A stretch of 64,000 nucleotides of DNA from KBS50 sp042434095. Lineage in GTDB: Bacteria; Actinomycetota; Actinomycetes; Mycobacteriales; Micromonosporaceae. The notes under the pieces are model-generated. The model was not told the origin of the DNA, ran no database searches, and saw only the letters and a program-made list of their open reading frames with translations. Position numbers and translations under genes: made by a program. This document shows positions 1 through 7,081 of this stretch, one piece after another (position 1 is the first letter of the stretch; every line of letters begins with the position of its first letter). The stretch lies in contig NZ_JBHLUE010000004.1 in the NCBI RefSeq assembly GCF_042434095.1, positions 620,001 to 684,000 on the forward strand, in the 5' to 3' direction.

Positions 1-63
1 GGCGCCAGCTCTCCGGTCATGGGACAAATCTAGGACCTCGGACCGGTCGGGCGGGAGCCCCGG

Positions 64-2481
64 TCAGCCGGCGAGCCGGAGTTCGCAGCCGGTGGCGCCG
101 GCCGGCAGCTCGACCAGGGCGCCGTCGTCCGTCGCCGCCGCGACGACCGCCGGCGCCGTGCCATCCGCCGGCGCCGTGCCATCCGCCGGCGCCCTGCCAT
201 CAGCCGGCGCCGTCCCGTCCACCGGCTCGGGCCGCTCGCCGACCGCCAGCACCCGCCACGGGGCCGGCGCGCCGCGGCGGTCGACCCGGATGGCCCGGCC
301 GGACCGGCCGACCTCGAAGGTGGCCGCGGCCGTGCCGTCCGCGGCCGGCACGGTGACCGTGCGCCGGGCGCCGTCGGCCAGCCCGTACAGCCGCAGCGTG
401 ACGCCGTCGGCGTAGTCGTAGTCCGGCCGGTCCGCCCGGGCGCCCACCGCCAGCGCCGCGCCGGGCCGGACCAGCAGCGGCACGCTGTCGAAGCCGTGCG
501 TCTCGCGGACCCACCCGGGCCCGTCGACCGTACGGCCGTCCAGGAACCGGGTCCACCGGCCGGCCGGCACGTAGTACGAGGTGTCCCCGTCGGCGGTGAA
601 CACCGGCGCCACCAGCAGATCGTCGCCCAGCAGGTACTGCCGGTCCAGGTGGTCACAGGCCGGGTCGTCCGGGAAGTCGACGGCCATGGCGCGCAGCACC
701 GGCACCCCCTCCCGGTGCGCCCGCACGGCCGCCCCGAAAAGGTACGGCATGAGGCTGTTCTTCAGCCGGGTGAACCGGCGGAGAACCTCGACGGCCTCCT
801 CGTCGAACAGCCACGGCACCCGATAGCTCTGGTTGCCGTGCAACCGGCTGTGCGAGGAGAGCAGCCCGAACGGGATCCAGCGCTTGAAGACCGCCGGGTC
901 GGGCCGGCCCTCGAAGCCGCCGATGTCGTGGCTCCAGAACCCGAACCCGCAGGCCGACAGCGACAGGCCGCCGCGCAGGGTCTCGGCCATCGAGGAGAAG
1001 GTGGCGGAGTTGTCGCCGGACCAGTGCACCGGGAACCGCTGGCCGCCGACCGTGGCCGACCGGGCGAAGACCACCGCGTCGTGCTCGCCGCGGTGCTCCC
1101 GCAGCACCTCGAAGACGGTCTCGTTGTAGAGCTGGGTGTAGTAGTTGTGCATCCGCTCCGGGTCCGAGCCGTCGAAGTATTCGACGTCCAGCGGGATGCG
1201 TTCGCCGAAGTCGGACTTGAAGCAGTCGACGCCCATCTCCAGCAGGGCCCGCAGCTTGCCGGCGTACCAGGACCGGGCGGCCGGGTTGGTGAAGTCGACC
1301 AGCGCCATCCCGGCCTGCCAGCGGTCCCACTGCCAGACGTCGCCGTCCGGCCGGCGCAGCAGGTAGCCCCGGGCCGCGCCCTCGGCGAACATGGCGGACC
1401 GCTGGGCGATGTAGGGGTTGATCCAGACGCAGGTGCGCAGCCCGCGGGCGGCGAGCCGGGCCAGCATGCCGGGCGGGTCGGGAAAGGTGCGGCTGTCCCA
1501 GACGAAGTCGCACCAGTGGAACTCGCGCATCCAGAACGTGTCGAAGTGGAAGACGCTCAGCGGCAGGTCGCGCTCGGCCATGCCGTCCACGAACGAGGTG
1601 ACGGTCTGCTCGTCGTAGGGCGTGGTGAACGAGGTGGTGAGCCACAGCCCGAAGGACCACGGCGGGGGCAGCGCCGGCCGGCCGGTGAGCGCGGTGTACC
1701 GGCGGAGCACGTCCCGCGGGGTGGGGCCATGGATGACCAGGTACGACAGGCTCTGGCCGGCCACGCTGAACTGGGTCCGGGACACCATCTCGGACGCCAC
1801 CTCGAAGGACACCCGGCCCGGATGGTCGACCAGCACCCCGTAGCCGCGGTTGGTCAGATAGAACGGCACGTTCTTGTACGCCTGCTCGCTGCTGGTGCCG
1901 CCGTCATCGTTCCAGATGTCGATGGACTGGCCGTTCTTCACCAGCGGGCCGAACCGCTCGCCGAGCCCGTACACGGCCTCGCCCACGCCGAGGTCGAGCT
2001 GCTCGTGCACGTACCGCCGGCCGGCGTCCGGGCCGGACGTCACGGCCACGATGCCCATCCCCTTGCGGCCGCTGCCGGTGAGCACCCGGCCATCGGCCTC
2101 GAAGTCCAGCCGCCAGCCGTCGCCGTCGGGTCCGCCGGCGCCGGTGAACCGGGCGGTGAGCGCACCGGACGTGAACGAGGCGCCGTCGTCGGCGGCGGTG
2201 GCCTTCACCGGCGTGTCCGGGTCGGTGGCGATGTCGAAGCCCGGCAGCCCGGGCCGTACCCCCAGATGGTGTGCGATGGTGACCCGGATGACGTCCGGCA
2301 TGGGCGAGGTACACGTCACCGTGAAGATCGGGTTGTCCATGGTGTCGTACCGGCCGCGCACCGGCCGGGCGGCGGCGTACACGGTGAGTGTGCCGGCGTC
2401 CGCCGCGGCGTCCACGAGCTGCACCGGGTGCAGCACCGTCAGACCGTCACGCTTGCGCCAGTAGCCGTCGGTGAACCTCAT
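64..2481 (-). CDS. yicI: GH31 alpha-xylosidase, YicI-like
   Basis: Predicted 805-aa cytoplasmic glycoside hydrolase of family 31 that removes alpha-xylosyl residues, for example from isoprimeverose or xyloglucan oligosaccharides. The catalytic barrel shows KSDFGE with nucleophile Asp424 and HWSGDN with acid/base Asp490. The 66-residue spacing equals that of E. coli YicI (416/482, from memory). The ATG at 2481 is preceded by AGAAGGA. It lies 59 bases after the second permease gene and is probably the last gene of the transport operon. The C-terminus carries a low-complexity ADGTAP repeat tail, unusual for the family. No signal peptide is visible, so substrate is presumably imported first. Other GH31 specificities such as alpha-glucosidase remain possible. 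Confidence 0.85.
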   Translation of the reverse strand: MRFTDGYWRKRDGLTVLHPVQLVDAAADAGTLTVYAAARPVRGRYDTMDNPIFTVTCTSPMPDVIRVTIAHHLGVRPGLPGFDIATDPDTPVKATAADDGASFTSGALTARFTGAGGPDGDGWRLDFEADGRVLTGSGRKGMGIVAVTSGPDAGRRYVHEQLDLGVGEAVYGLGERFGPLVKNGQSIDIWNDDGGTSSEQAYKNVPFYLTNRGYGVLVDHPGRVSFEVASEMVSRTQFSVAGQSLSYLVIHGPTPRDVLRRYTALTGRPALPPPWSFGLWLTTSFTTPYDEQTVTSFVDGMAERDLPLSVFHFDTFWMREFHWCDFVWDSRTFPDPPGMLARLAARGLRTCVWINPYIAQRSAMFAEGAARGYLLRRPDGDVWQWDRWQAGMALVDFTNPAARSWYAGKLRALLEMGVDCFKSDFGERIPLDVEYFDGSDPERMHNYYTQLYNETVFEVLREHRGEHDAVVFARSATVGGQRFPVHWSGDNSATFSSMAETLRGGLSLSACGFGFWSHDIGGFEGRPDPAVFKRWIPFGLLSSHSRLHGNQSYRVPWLFDEEAVEVLRRFTRLKNSLMPYLFGAAVRAHREGVPVLRAMAVDFPDDPACDHLDRQYLLGDDLLVAPVFTADGDTSYYVPAGRWTRFLDGRTVDGPGWVRETHGFDSVPLLVRPGAALAVGARADRPDYDYADGVTLRLYGLADGARRTVTVPAADGTAAATFEVGRSGRAIRVDRRGAPAPWRVLAVGERPEPVDGTAPADGRAPADGTAPADGTAPAVVAAATDDGALVELPAGATGCELRLAG
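151..222. repeat. four 18-bp tandem repeats inside the GH31 gene
   Basis: Four consecutive 18-bp units start at 151, 169, 187 and 205. The first two are identical and the last two carry a few substitutions. They encode a hexapeptide repeat (ADGTAP-like) near the C-terminus of the GH31 protein. This looks like slippage-prone coding sequence in a linker, not a regulatory site. Confidence 0.85.
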
Positions 2482-2540
2482 CGACCATCCTTCTGCGGTA
2501 CGGGTGGGCGCCGGGGCGGACCCACGGGATCGGCGGGTGG

Positions 2541-3452
2541 CTATTTCAGGGCGCCGGCGGCGATGCCCCGGGTCAGCGTGCGCTGGAAGATGAGGAAGAA
2601 GATCACCGCGGGCAGGATGCCGATCAGCGCCGAGGCGCTGGTGGTGGTGGCGTCCATCTGCCGGTCGCCCTGCAGCACGCCGAGGGCCACCGGGACGGTC
2701 TGGGTGTCGCTGGAGACCAGGAAGATCAGCGGCAGGAAGAACTCGTTCCAGGTCCAGATGAAGAAGAAGGTGAACAGCACCGCGAGGGTCGGCCGGCTCA
2801 CCGGCACCACCACCCGGACCAGCGCGCGCCACCGGCCCGCCCCGTCCACGGCCGCGGCGTCGAGCAGCTCGGTCGGGAACTCGAGATAGACCGACGAGAG
2901 CAGGTAGGTGCCGAAGGCGCTCTGGATGACGGTGAAGATGATGATGATCGACAGCAGGCTGTCGTACAGGTGCAGGCTCTTGGCCAGGTAGTAGAGCGGG
3001 TAGACGAGGACCTCCTGCGGCAACAGGTTGGCCACCAGGAAGAAGACCAGGAACCAGATCCGGCCGCGGATGCGGCCGATGCCCAGGGCGTACGCGTTGA
3101 GCACCGACAGCCCGACCCCGCCGACCGCCACGGCCAGGCTGATCACCAGGCTGTTGAGCAGCTTGCGGGTGAAGTCGACCCGGTGCCAGAAGTCGACGAT
3201 GCCGGACAGGTACAGCGACCTCGGCAGCGCCAGCGGCCCGTTGCCGGCGTAGTCGGCCGGGCTCTTCACGGCGTTCAGCGCCACCACCAGCAGCGGGGCC
3301 ACCACCAGCAGCGTCAGCACCACGAGCGCGACCAGCACCACGTACCGGGTCGGTCGCCGGCCGGGCCGCCGCCGGGCCGGCGCGGTACGGCGGGGGCGCG
3401 GGCCGGTCGGCGCGGGCCGGCCACCGCGCCGGTCGGCCGCCGTGGCCGTCAC
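2541..3452 (-). CDS. ABC sugar transporter permease, MalG type
   Basis: 303-aa inner-membrane permease of the CUT1 carbohydrate ABC family. An N-terminal Arg/Pro-rich cytoplasmic segment (about 35 residues) precedes the first membrane helix. The binding-protein-dependent transport loop (EAA-like, around LDAAAVDGAGRWRALVRVVVP) contacts the ATPase. The chosen GTG start overlaps the stop of the upstream permease by four bases (GTGA), indicating translational coupling. It pairs with the MalF-type permease and lipoprotein upstream; GH31 follows. No ATPase gene is present, which is common in actinobacteria where one MsiK-like ATPase serves several systems (family knowledge). Confidence 0.9.
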   Translation of the reverse strand: MTATAADRRGGRPAPTGPRPRRTAPARRRPGRRPTRYVVLVALVVLTLLVVAPLLVVALNAVKSPADYAGNGPLALPRSLYLSGIVDFWHRVDFTRKLLNSLVISLAVAVGGVGLSVLNAYALGIGRIRGRIWFLVFFLVANLLPQEVLVYPLYYLAKSLHLYDSLLSIIIIFTVIQSAFGTYLLSSVYLEFPTELLDAAAVDGAGRWRALVRVVVPVSRPTLAVLFTFFFIWTWNEFFLPLIFLVSSDTQTVPVALGVLQGDRQMDATTTSASALIGILPAVIFFLIFQRTLTRGIAAGALK

Positions 3453-4363
3453 CGCCGGCCCCCCGCGGCCCGCTGCTCCCGGTCCTGCAACCGGAGGAAC
3501 AGGATGGCCAGCGCCACGATGAGCACCGTGAGGACCGTCGAGATCGCCGACCCGTAGCCGACGTTGAACTTCTCGAAGAAGTTCTTGTACGCGAAGTACG
3601 ACGGGACCAGGGTGGCGTTGCTCGGGCCGCCCCGGGTCAGCACGAAGATCTGGCCGAAGATCTTCAACGCGGCGATGGTGGTGGTGACCAGCACGACGTA
3701 GAGTTCCGGCCGGATCAGCGGCACGCTGATCCGGCGGAACCGCTCCCACCAGCCGGCGCCGTCCAGCGCGGCCGCCTCGGCCAGCTCCGGATCGACGCGC
3801 TGCAGCCCGGCCATGAACATCACCACCGGGTAGCCGAGCTGCACCCAGACCATCACGGCCATCACGCTGGGCAGCGCGTACGCCGGATCGCCCAGCCAGT
3901 TCCGGGCCAGCGAACCGAGCCCGGCCGAGTCGAGGATCCGGTTCAGCGCGCCGTAGCTGGGGTGCAGGATCCAGCCCCAGACGATGCCGGTGACCGCCAC
4001 CGGCAGCACCTGCGGCAGATAGAGCCCGGAGCGCAGCGCGCTGGCCCAGCGGTTGCCGAACACCGGGGCCAGGTAGTCGAAGAGCACCGCCGCGAGGACC
4101 AGCCCGAGCAGGGTGGGCAGCACCGCCATGGCCACGATCAGCCCGAGAATGTGCCCGAAGGAGGCCCAGAAGGTGGCGTCGGCGAACAGCCGCCGGTAGT
4201 TCGCCAGCCCCACCCACTCCGGAGCACCGATGCCGGTCCACCGGGTGAAGCTGACGTACACGGTCATCACGAGCGGCACCACGATCACCGCGACCGCCGC
4301 CACCACCCCGGGGATCAGGAACACCGCGTACCCGCCGCGCCGTGACCCCTGCCCGACTGCCAT
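3449..4363 (-). CDS. ABC sugar transporter permease, MalF type
   Basis: 304-aa CUT1 permease with about six membrane helices and the EAA loop (LAEAAALDGAGWWERFRRISVP). I chose the ATG at 4363 because GGGAGG sits five bases upstream. An in-frame ATG at 4438 would overlap the lipoprotein stop codon, but it lies before a strong stem-loop and adds a polar tail untypical of the family. The gene is separated from the binding-protein gene by that stem-loop and is coupled by a GTGA overlap to the next permease. It forms the membrane channel with its MalG-type partner. Confidence 0.88.
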   Translation of the reverse strand: MAVGQGSRRGGYAVFLIPGVVAAVAVIVVPLVMTVYVSFTRWTGIGAPEWVGLANYRRLFADATFWASFGHILGLIVAMAVLPTLLGLVLAAVLFDYLAPVFGNRWASALRSGLYLPQVLPVAVTGIVWGWILHPSYGALNRILDSAGLGSLARNWLGDPAYALPSVMAVMVWVQLGYPVVMFMAGLQRVDPELAEAAALDGAGWWERFRRISVPLIRPELYVVLVTTTIAALKIFGQIFVLTRGGPSNATLVPSYFAYKNFFEKFNVGYGSAISTVLTVLIVALAILFLRLQDREQRAAGGRR

Positions 4364-4394
4364 CCCGCCTCCCGTCGGTCGATCCTGGCCGACA

Positions 4395-4430
4395 GCCGCG
4401 GACCCCGGACGCCCGTTCGGGGTCCGCGGC
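4395..4430 (-). terminator. attenuator-like stem-loop between binding-protein and permease genes
   Basis: A perfect 13-bp inverted repeat (4395-4407 and 4418-4430, arm GCCGCGGACCCCG on one side) with a 10-base loop begins four bases after the binding-protein stop codon on the minus strand. No U-tract follows. In sugar ABC operons such a structure commonly stabilises the binding-protein mRNA and lowers permease expression (established for malE-malF); that role here is inferred. Confidence 0.7.
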
Positions 4431-4434
4431 CGGC

Positions 4435-5751
4435 TCATTTGCCGATGTCGGCCAGGTTGTCGTTGTACGGCTTGGCGATCTCGTCGAGCATCGCGGTCGG
4501 CGACTTCGATCCGTTGATCAGCCCCTGGACGCCACCCACCAGCACGTCGTAGTAGCCCGGCGCCGGCCAGTCCGGATAGAACGCCAGGCCGTCGGCGGAG
4601 GAGATCGACGCGAAGTTGTCGATGAGCTCCTTGTTCTTCGGGTCGGAGATCTTGCCGGCGTCGGCCGCCACCGGTACGCCGCCGTTGTTGCCCAGCAGGT
4701 CCTGGATTTCCGGCTTCATGGTGATGTCGATGAAGTCGTACGCCAGCTTCTTGGCCTTGGCCTTGGCCGGCACCACCCAGAGGTTCCCGCTGGAGCCCGG
4801 GTGCAGCTTGTTGCCCGGGAACAGGAACGTCCCCCACTGGAACTTGTTGATCTCCTTGGCGAACCGGCCGTACCACCAGCTGCCGGAGATCATGATCGGG
4901 AATTTGCCCTGCTCGAAGGCCACGCCCATGTCCTCGGCCTTGATGCTCGCCGAGTTCTTGGCGAGGTAGCCCTTGCCGACCCAGTCCGCGAACGTCTGCG
5001 CGCCGAAGGTCAGCTCCGGTCCGTGGAAGTCGACCTTGCTCTTGTAGAGCTGGTAGTTGTCGACGAAGCCGCGGTCGGCCTTGGACAGCGCCAACTCGTA
5101 GAAGATCTGCTGCGCCGGATATTCGCCGCCGCCGACCGACAGCGGGGTGATGCCGGCCTTGACGAAGGTGTCCATCGCGGACTCGAACTCCGGCAGCGTG
5201 GTCGGCACCGCGACCTTGTGCTTGGCGAACAGGTCCTTGTTGTAGTAGACCATCACGTACTCGCCGTAGTTGGGCACGCCGTAGAACTTGCCGCTGCCCA
5301 TGACGCCGTCCGGGCCGTACCTCGCGGTGGTCTGCAGGCTCGGGCTGAGCTCCTTGTCCCAGCCTCGCTTGCTGACCTGGTCGGACAGGTCGGTCAGCAG
5401 GCCCTGCTTGGAGAGCAGGCCGGCGGTGGCGTTGCCCTTGTTGTATTCCATGATGTCCGGCGCGCTGTCCGAGTTGAGGATCATGCCGGCGTTCTGCTGG
5501 ATCTGTTCGAAGCTCTTCTCCTCGAACTTCACCTCGACGCCCGGGTGGCCGGCCTTGAACTGCTTGATGGCCTCGTTCCAGGCGATGCCCATGGCGCTGT
5601 TCGGGCCCTCGTAGTGCCACAGCGTGAGCGTCTTGGCGTCGGCGCCCTCGTCACCGCCACCGCCACCGCCGGCGCTGCCGCACGCGGCGAGCACGAGCGA
5701 CGCTGCCAGCAGCACCGCGCCCGCGGCCATGCCGGCTCGTGATCTGACCAT
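4435..5751 (-). CDS. ABC sugar-binding lipoprotein
   Basis: 438-aa extracellular solute-binding protein, family 1 (CUT1). The signal peptide ends in a lipobox LAAC, followed by a Gly-rich linker, so the mature protein is lipid-anchored. The body has the typical LTLWHYEGPN opening and the SGSWWYG and FPGN segments of sugar-binding proteins. The ATG at 5751 is preceded by GGAGG six bases away. Longer in-frame starts would run through the operator region and are unlikely. It is the first gene of the operon with the two permeases and GH31. Two LacI-type operators and a good promoter lie just upstream. Confidence 0.9.
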   Translation of the reverse strand: MVRSRAGMAAGAVLLAASLVLAACGSAGGGGGGDEGADAKTLTLWHYEGPNSAMGIAWNEAIKQFKAGHPGVEVKFEEKSFEQIQQNAGMILNSDSAPDIMEYNKGNATAGLLSKQGLLTDLSDQVSKRGWDKELSPSLQTTARYGPDGVMGSGKFYGVPNYGEYVMVYYNKDLFAKHKVAVPTTLPEFESAMDTFVKAGITPLSVGGGEYPAQQIFYELALSKADRGFVDNYQLYKSKVDFHGPELTFGAQTFADWVGKGYLAKNSASIKAEDMGVAFEQGKFPIMISGSWWYGRFAKEINKFQWGTFLFPGNKLHPGSSGNLWVVPAKAKAKKLAYDFIDITMKPEIQDLLGNNGGVPVAADAGKISDPKNKELIDNFASISSADGLAFYPDWPAPGYYDVLVGGVQGLINGSKSPTAMLDEIAKPYNDNLADIGK

Positions 5752-5795
5752 GCCGTCCTCCCAGCGGGTTCGGGCCCCGATCGGGTACGCGCCAG

Positions 5796-5834
5796 TCGAA
5801 GCGCTTCGACGATCGGTGAATCGAAACGCTTCGA
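5796..5834. promoter_or_regulatory. two LacI-type operators upstream of the sugar ABC operon
   Basis: A perfect 14-bp palindrome TCGAAGCGCTTCGA (5796-5809) and a one-mismatch copy TCGAAACGCTTCGA (5821-5834) are spaced 25 bp apart. The central CG and A/T-flanked half-sites are typical of LacI-family operators. They lie downstream of the predicted promoter, so a bound repressor would block transcription. The perfect copy recurs in front of the GH3 gene at 10092-10105, making the adjacent LacI gene the likely regulator. Confidence 0.85.
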
Positions 5835-5850
5835 CGCACCCCATGGCCAG

Positions 5851-5880
5851 ACGCTAAGGAACGATCCCCCTAGATGTCAA
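5851..5880 (-). promoter_or_regulatory. promoter for the sugar ABC operon
   Basis: On the minus strand TTGACA (5880-5875) is followed after 18 bases by TAGCGT (5856-5851), a good sigma-70-type promoter. Transcription would start near 5844, just before the two LacI operators. Confidence 0.6.
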
Positions 5881-5885
5881 CCCGC

Positions 5886-5940
5886 AAGGAAGGGCCCCTT
5901 CTTATCGCTTTCGGTAGAGGAAGGGCCCCCTCTTAACGCT
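5886..5940. repeat. GAAGGGCCCCTTC-type intergenic repeat, left copy
   Basis: Two direct copies of an imperfect palindromic unit containing AAGGGCCCC with a CTTCTTA-type end. It lies just downstream of the LacI stop codon. Similar GGGCCC-centred elements are frequent between Micromonospora and Salinispora genes (from memory). Its palindromes could act as bidirectional terminators. A related, inverted copy lies at 7011-7065, so the lacI gene is bracketed by the pair. Confidence 0.8.
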
Positions 5941-5942
5941 TG

Positions 5943-6947
5943 TCAGGGCGGGGGCGCGCAGGTGTCCCGTTCGACCAGGGTGGGGGGCAACAGCCGCGGC
6001 GCGGCCGGGCCGCGGCCGTCCAGCAGGCCCATCGCCAGCTCGACGGCCAGCGTGCCCACCTCGTGGGCGGGGATGTCCACAGAGGTCAGTCGTACCGGCA
6101 GGGCGACCGCCACGTCGCGCGGGCAGACCGCCACCACCGAAACGTCCTCGGGGATCCGCCGGCCCCGGACCCGCAGCTCGTCGAGCAGCGGCAGCAGCGC
6201 TTCCTCGTTGTGCACCACCAGCGCCGACACCCCGGACAGCTCCGCGTCGATGCCGGCCAGGCAGGCCCGTACGCCGTCGCCGCCCGGCTCGCATGGCCGG
6301 GCCACCGCCCGGACGCCCAACTCGGCGGCAGTGCTCGTGAAGCCGTCGAGGAACCGCTCCGCGTAGCTGGTGCCGCGCTGGTAGACCACCGGCGTCGGGC
6401 CCACCAGCGCGATCCGCCGGTGCCCGTGCCCGGCCAGGTGCCGCACGATCTCCCGGCCGGTGGCCGCGAAGTCCAGGTCGACGCAGGCCAGCCCGTCCGG
6501 GTCGTCGGGCAGGCCGATCAGCACCGATGGCTGCCGCAGCCGGCGCAGCGCCGGGATCCGTACGTCCCGGCACTCGACGTCCATCACGATCAGCGCGTCG
6601 ACCATGGTGGCCCCGGCCACCCGCTCCAACCCGGCGGTGCCCTCGTCCTTGGTCAGCAGCAGCACGTCGTGGTTCTGCGCCCGGGCCGCGGTGACCACCG
6701 CGGTCACGAACTGCATGATGACCGGCACGTTGACGTCCACCCGCAACGGCACCACCAGGGCCAGCACGCTGGTCCGGCTGCTGGCCAGCGCGCGGGCGCC
6801 GGCGTGCGGGTGGTACCGCAGTTCGGCGATGGCCGCCTGGACCCGGGCCCGGGTCTCCGCCGAGATCGGCCGGCGACCGCTGAGCACGTACGAGACGGTG
6901 CTGGCCGAGACGCCGGCGGCGCGAGCGACATCACTGATCGTCGCCAT
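5943..6947 (-). CDS. LacI-family transcriptional repressor
   Basis: 334-aa DNA-binding regulator. The N-terminal helix-turn-helix (ATISDVARAAGVSASTVSYV, residues 2-21) and hinge (LRYHPHAGARAL) are canonical LacI/GalR. A periplasmic-binding-protein-like effector domain follows. The ATG at 6947 has GGGAGG nearby. It sits between the GH3 gene and the ABC operon, all on the minus strand, and matching palindromes precede both neighbours. It probably represses the regulon until a xylo- or gluco-oligosaccharide binds; the effector is inferred only. GGGCCC repeats flank the gene on both sides. Confidence 0.92.
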   Translation of the reverse strand: MATISDVARAAGVSASTVSYVLSGRRPISAETRARVQAAIAELRYHPHAGARALASSRTSVLALVVPLRVDVNVPVIMQFVTAVVTAARAQNHDVLLLTKDEGTAGLERVAGATMVDALIVMDVECRDVRIPALRRLRQPSVLIGLPDDPDGLACVDLDFAATGREIVRHLAGHGHRRIALVGPTPVVYQRGTSYAERFLDGFTSTAAELGVRAVARPCEPGGDGVRACLAGIDAELSGVSALVVHNEEALLPLLDELRVRGRRIPEDVSVVAVCPRDVAVALPVRLTSVDIPAHEVGTLAVELAMGLLDGRGPAAPRLLPPTLVERDTCAPPP

Positions 6948-7010
6948 CGGCCCCTCCCGTCGACTGGTCGACCGGCGGGGACCGGCCGCCGGTCAGCAGA
7001 TCCTACTGCC

Positions 7011-7065
7011 TGTTAAGAAGGGGCCCCTGCTATACAAAATGCGATAAGAAGGGGCCCTTCCTTCC
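7011..7065. repeat. GAAGGGCCCCTTC-type intergenic repeat, right copy
   Basis: This element has two GGGGCCC-centred units joined by a short AT-richer spacer (CTATACAAAATGCG). Its reverse complement closely matches the element at 5886-5940 in length and unit order. The two copies therefore form an inverted pair around lacI. It lies between the GH3 stop codon and the lacI upstream region. Confidence 0.8.
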
Positions 7066-7081
7066 ATCCGGGCGGCGGCAG

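Noticed and set aside
496..2889. Long plus-strand reading frame opposite the GH31 gene
   Set aside because: It is antisense to a gene with clear catalytic motifs, is rich in Arg/Gly/Val/His typical of GC-rich shadow frames, and has no domain.
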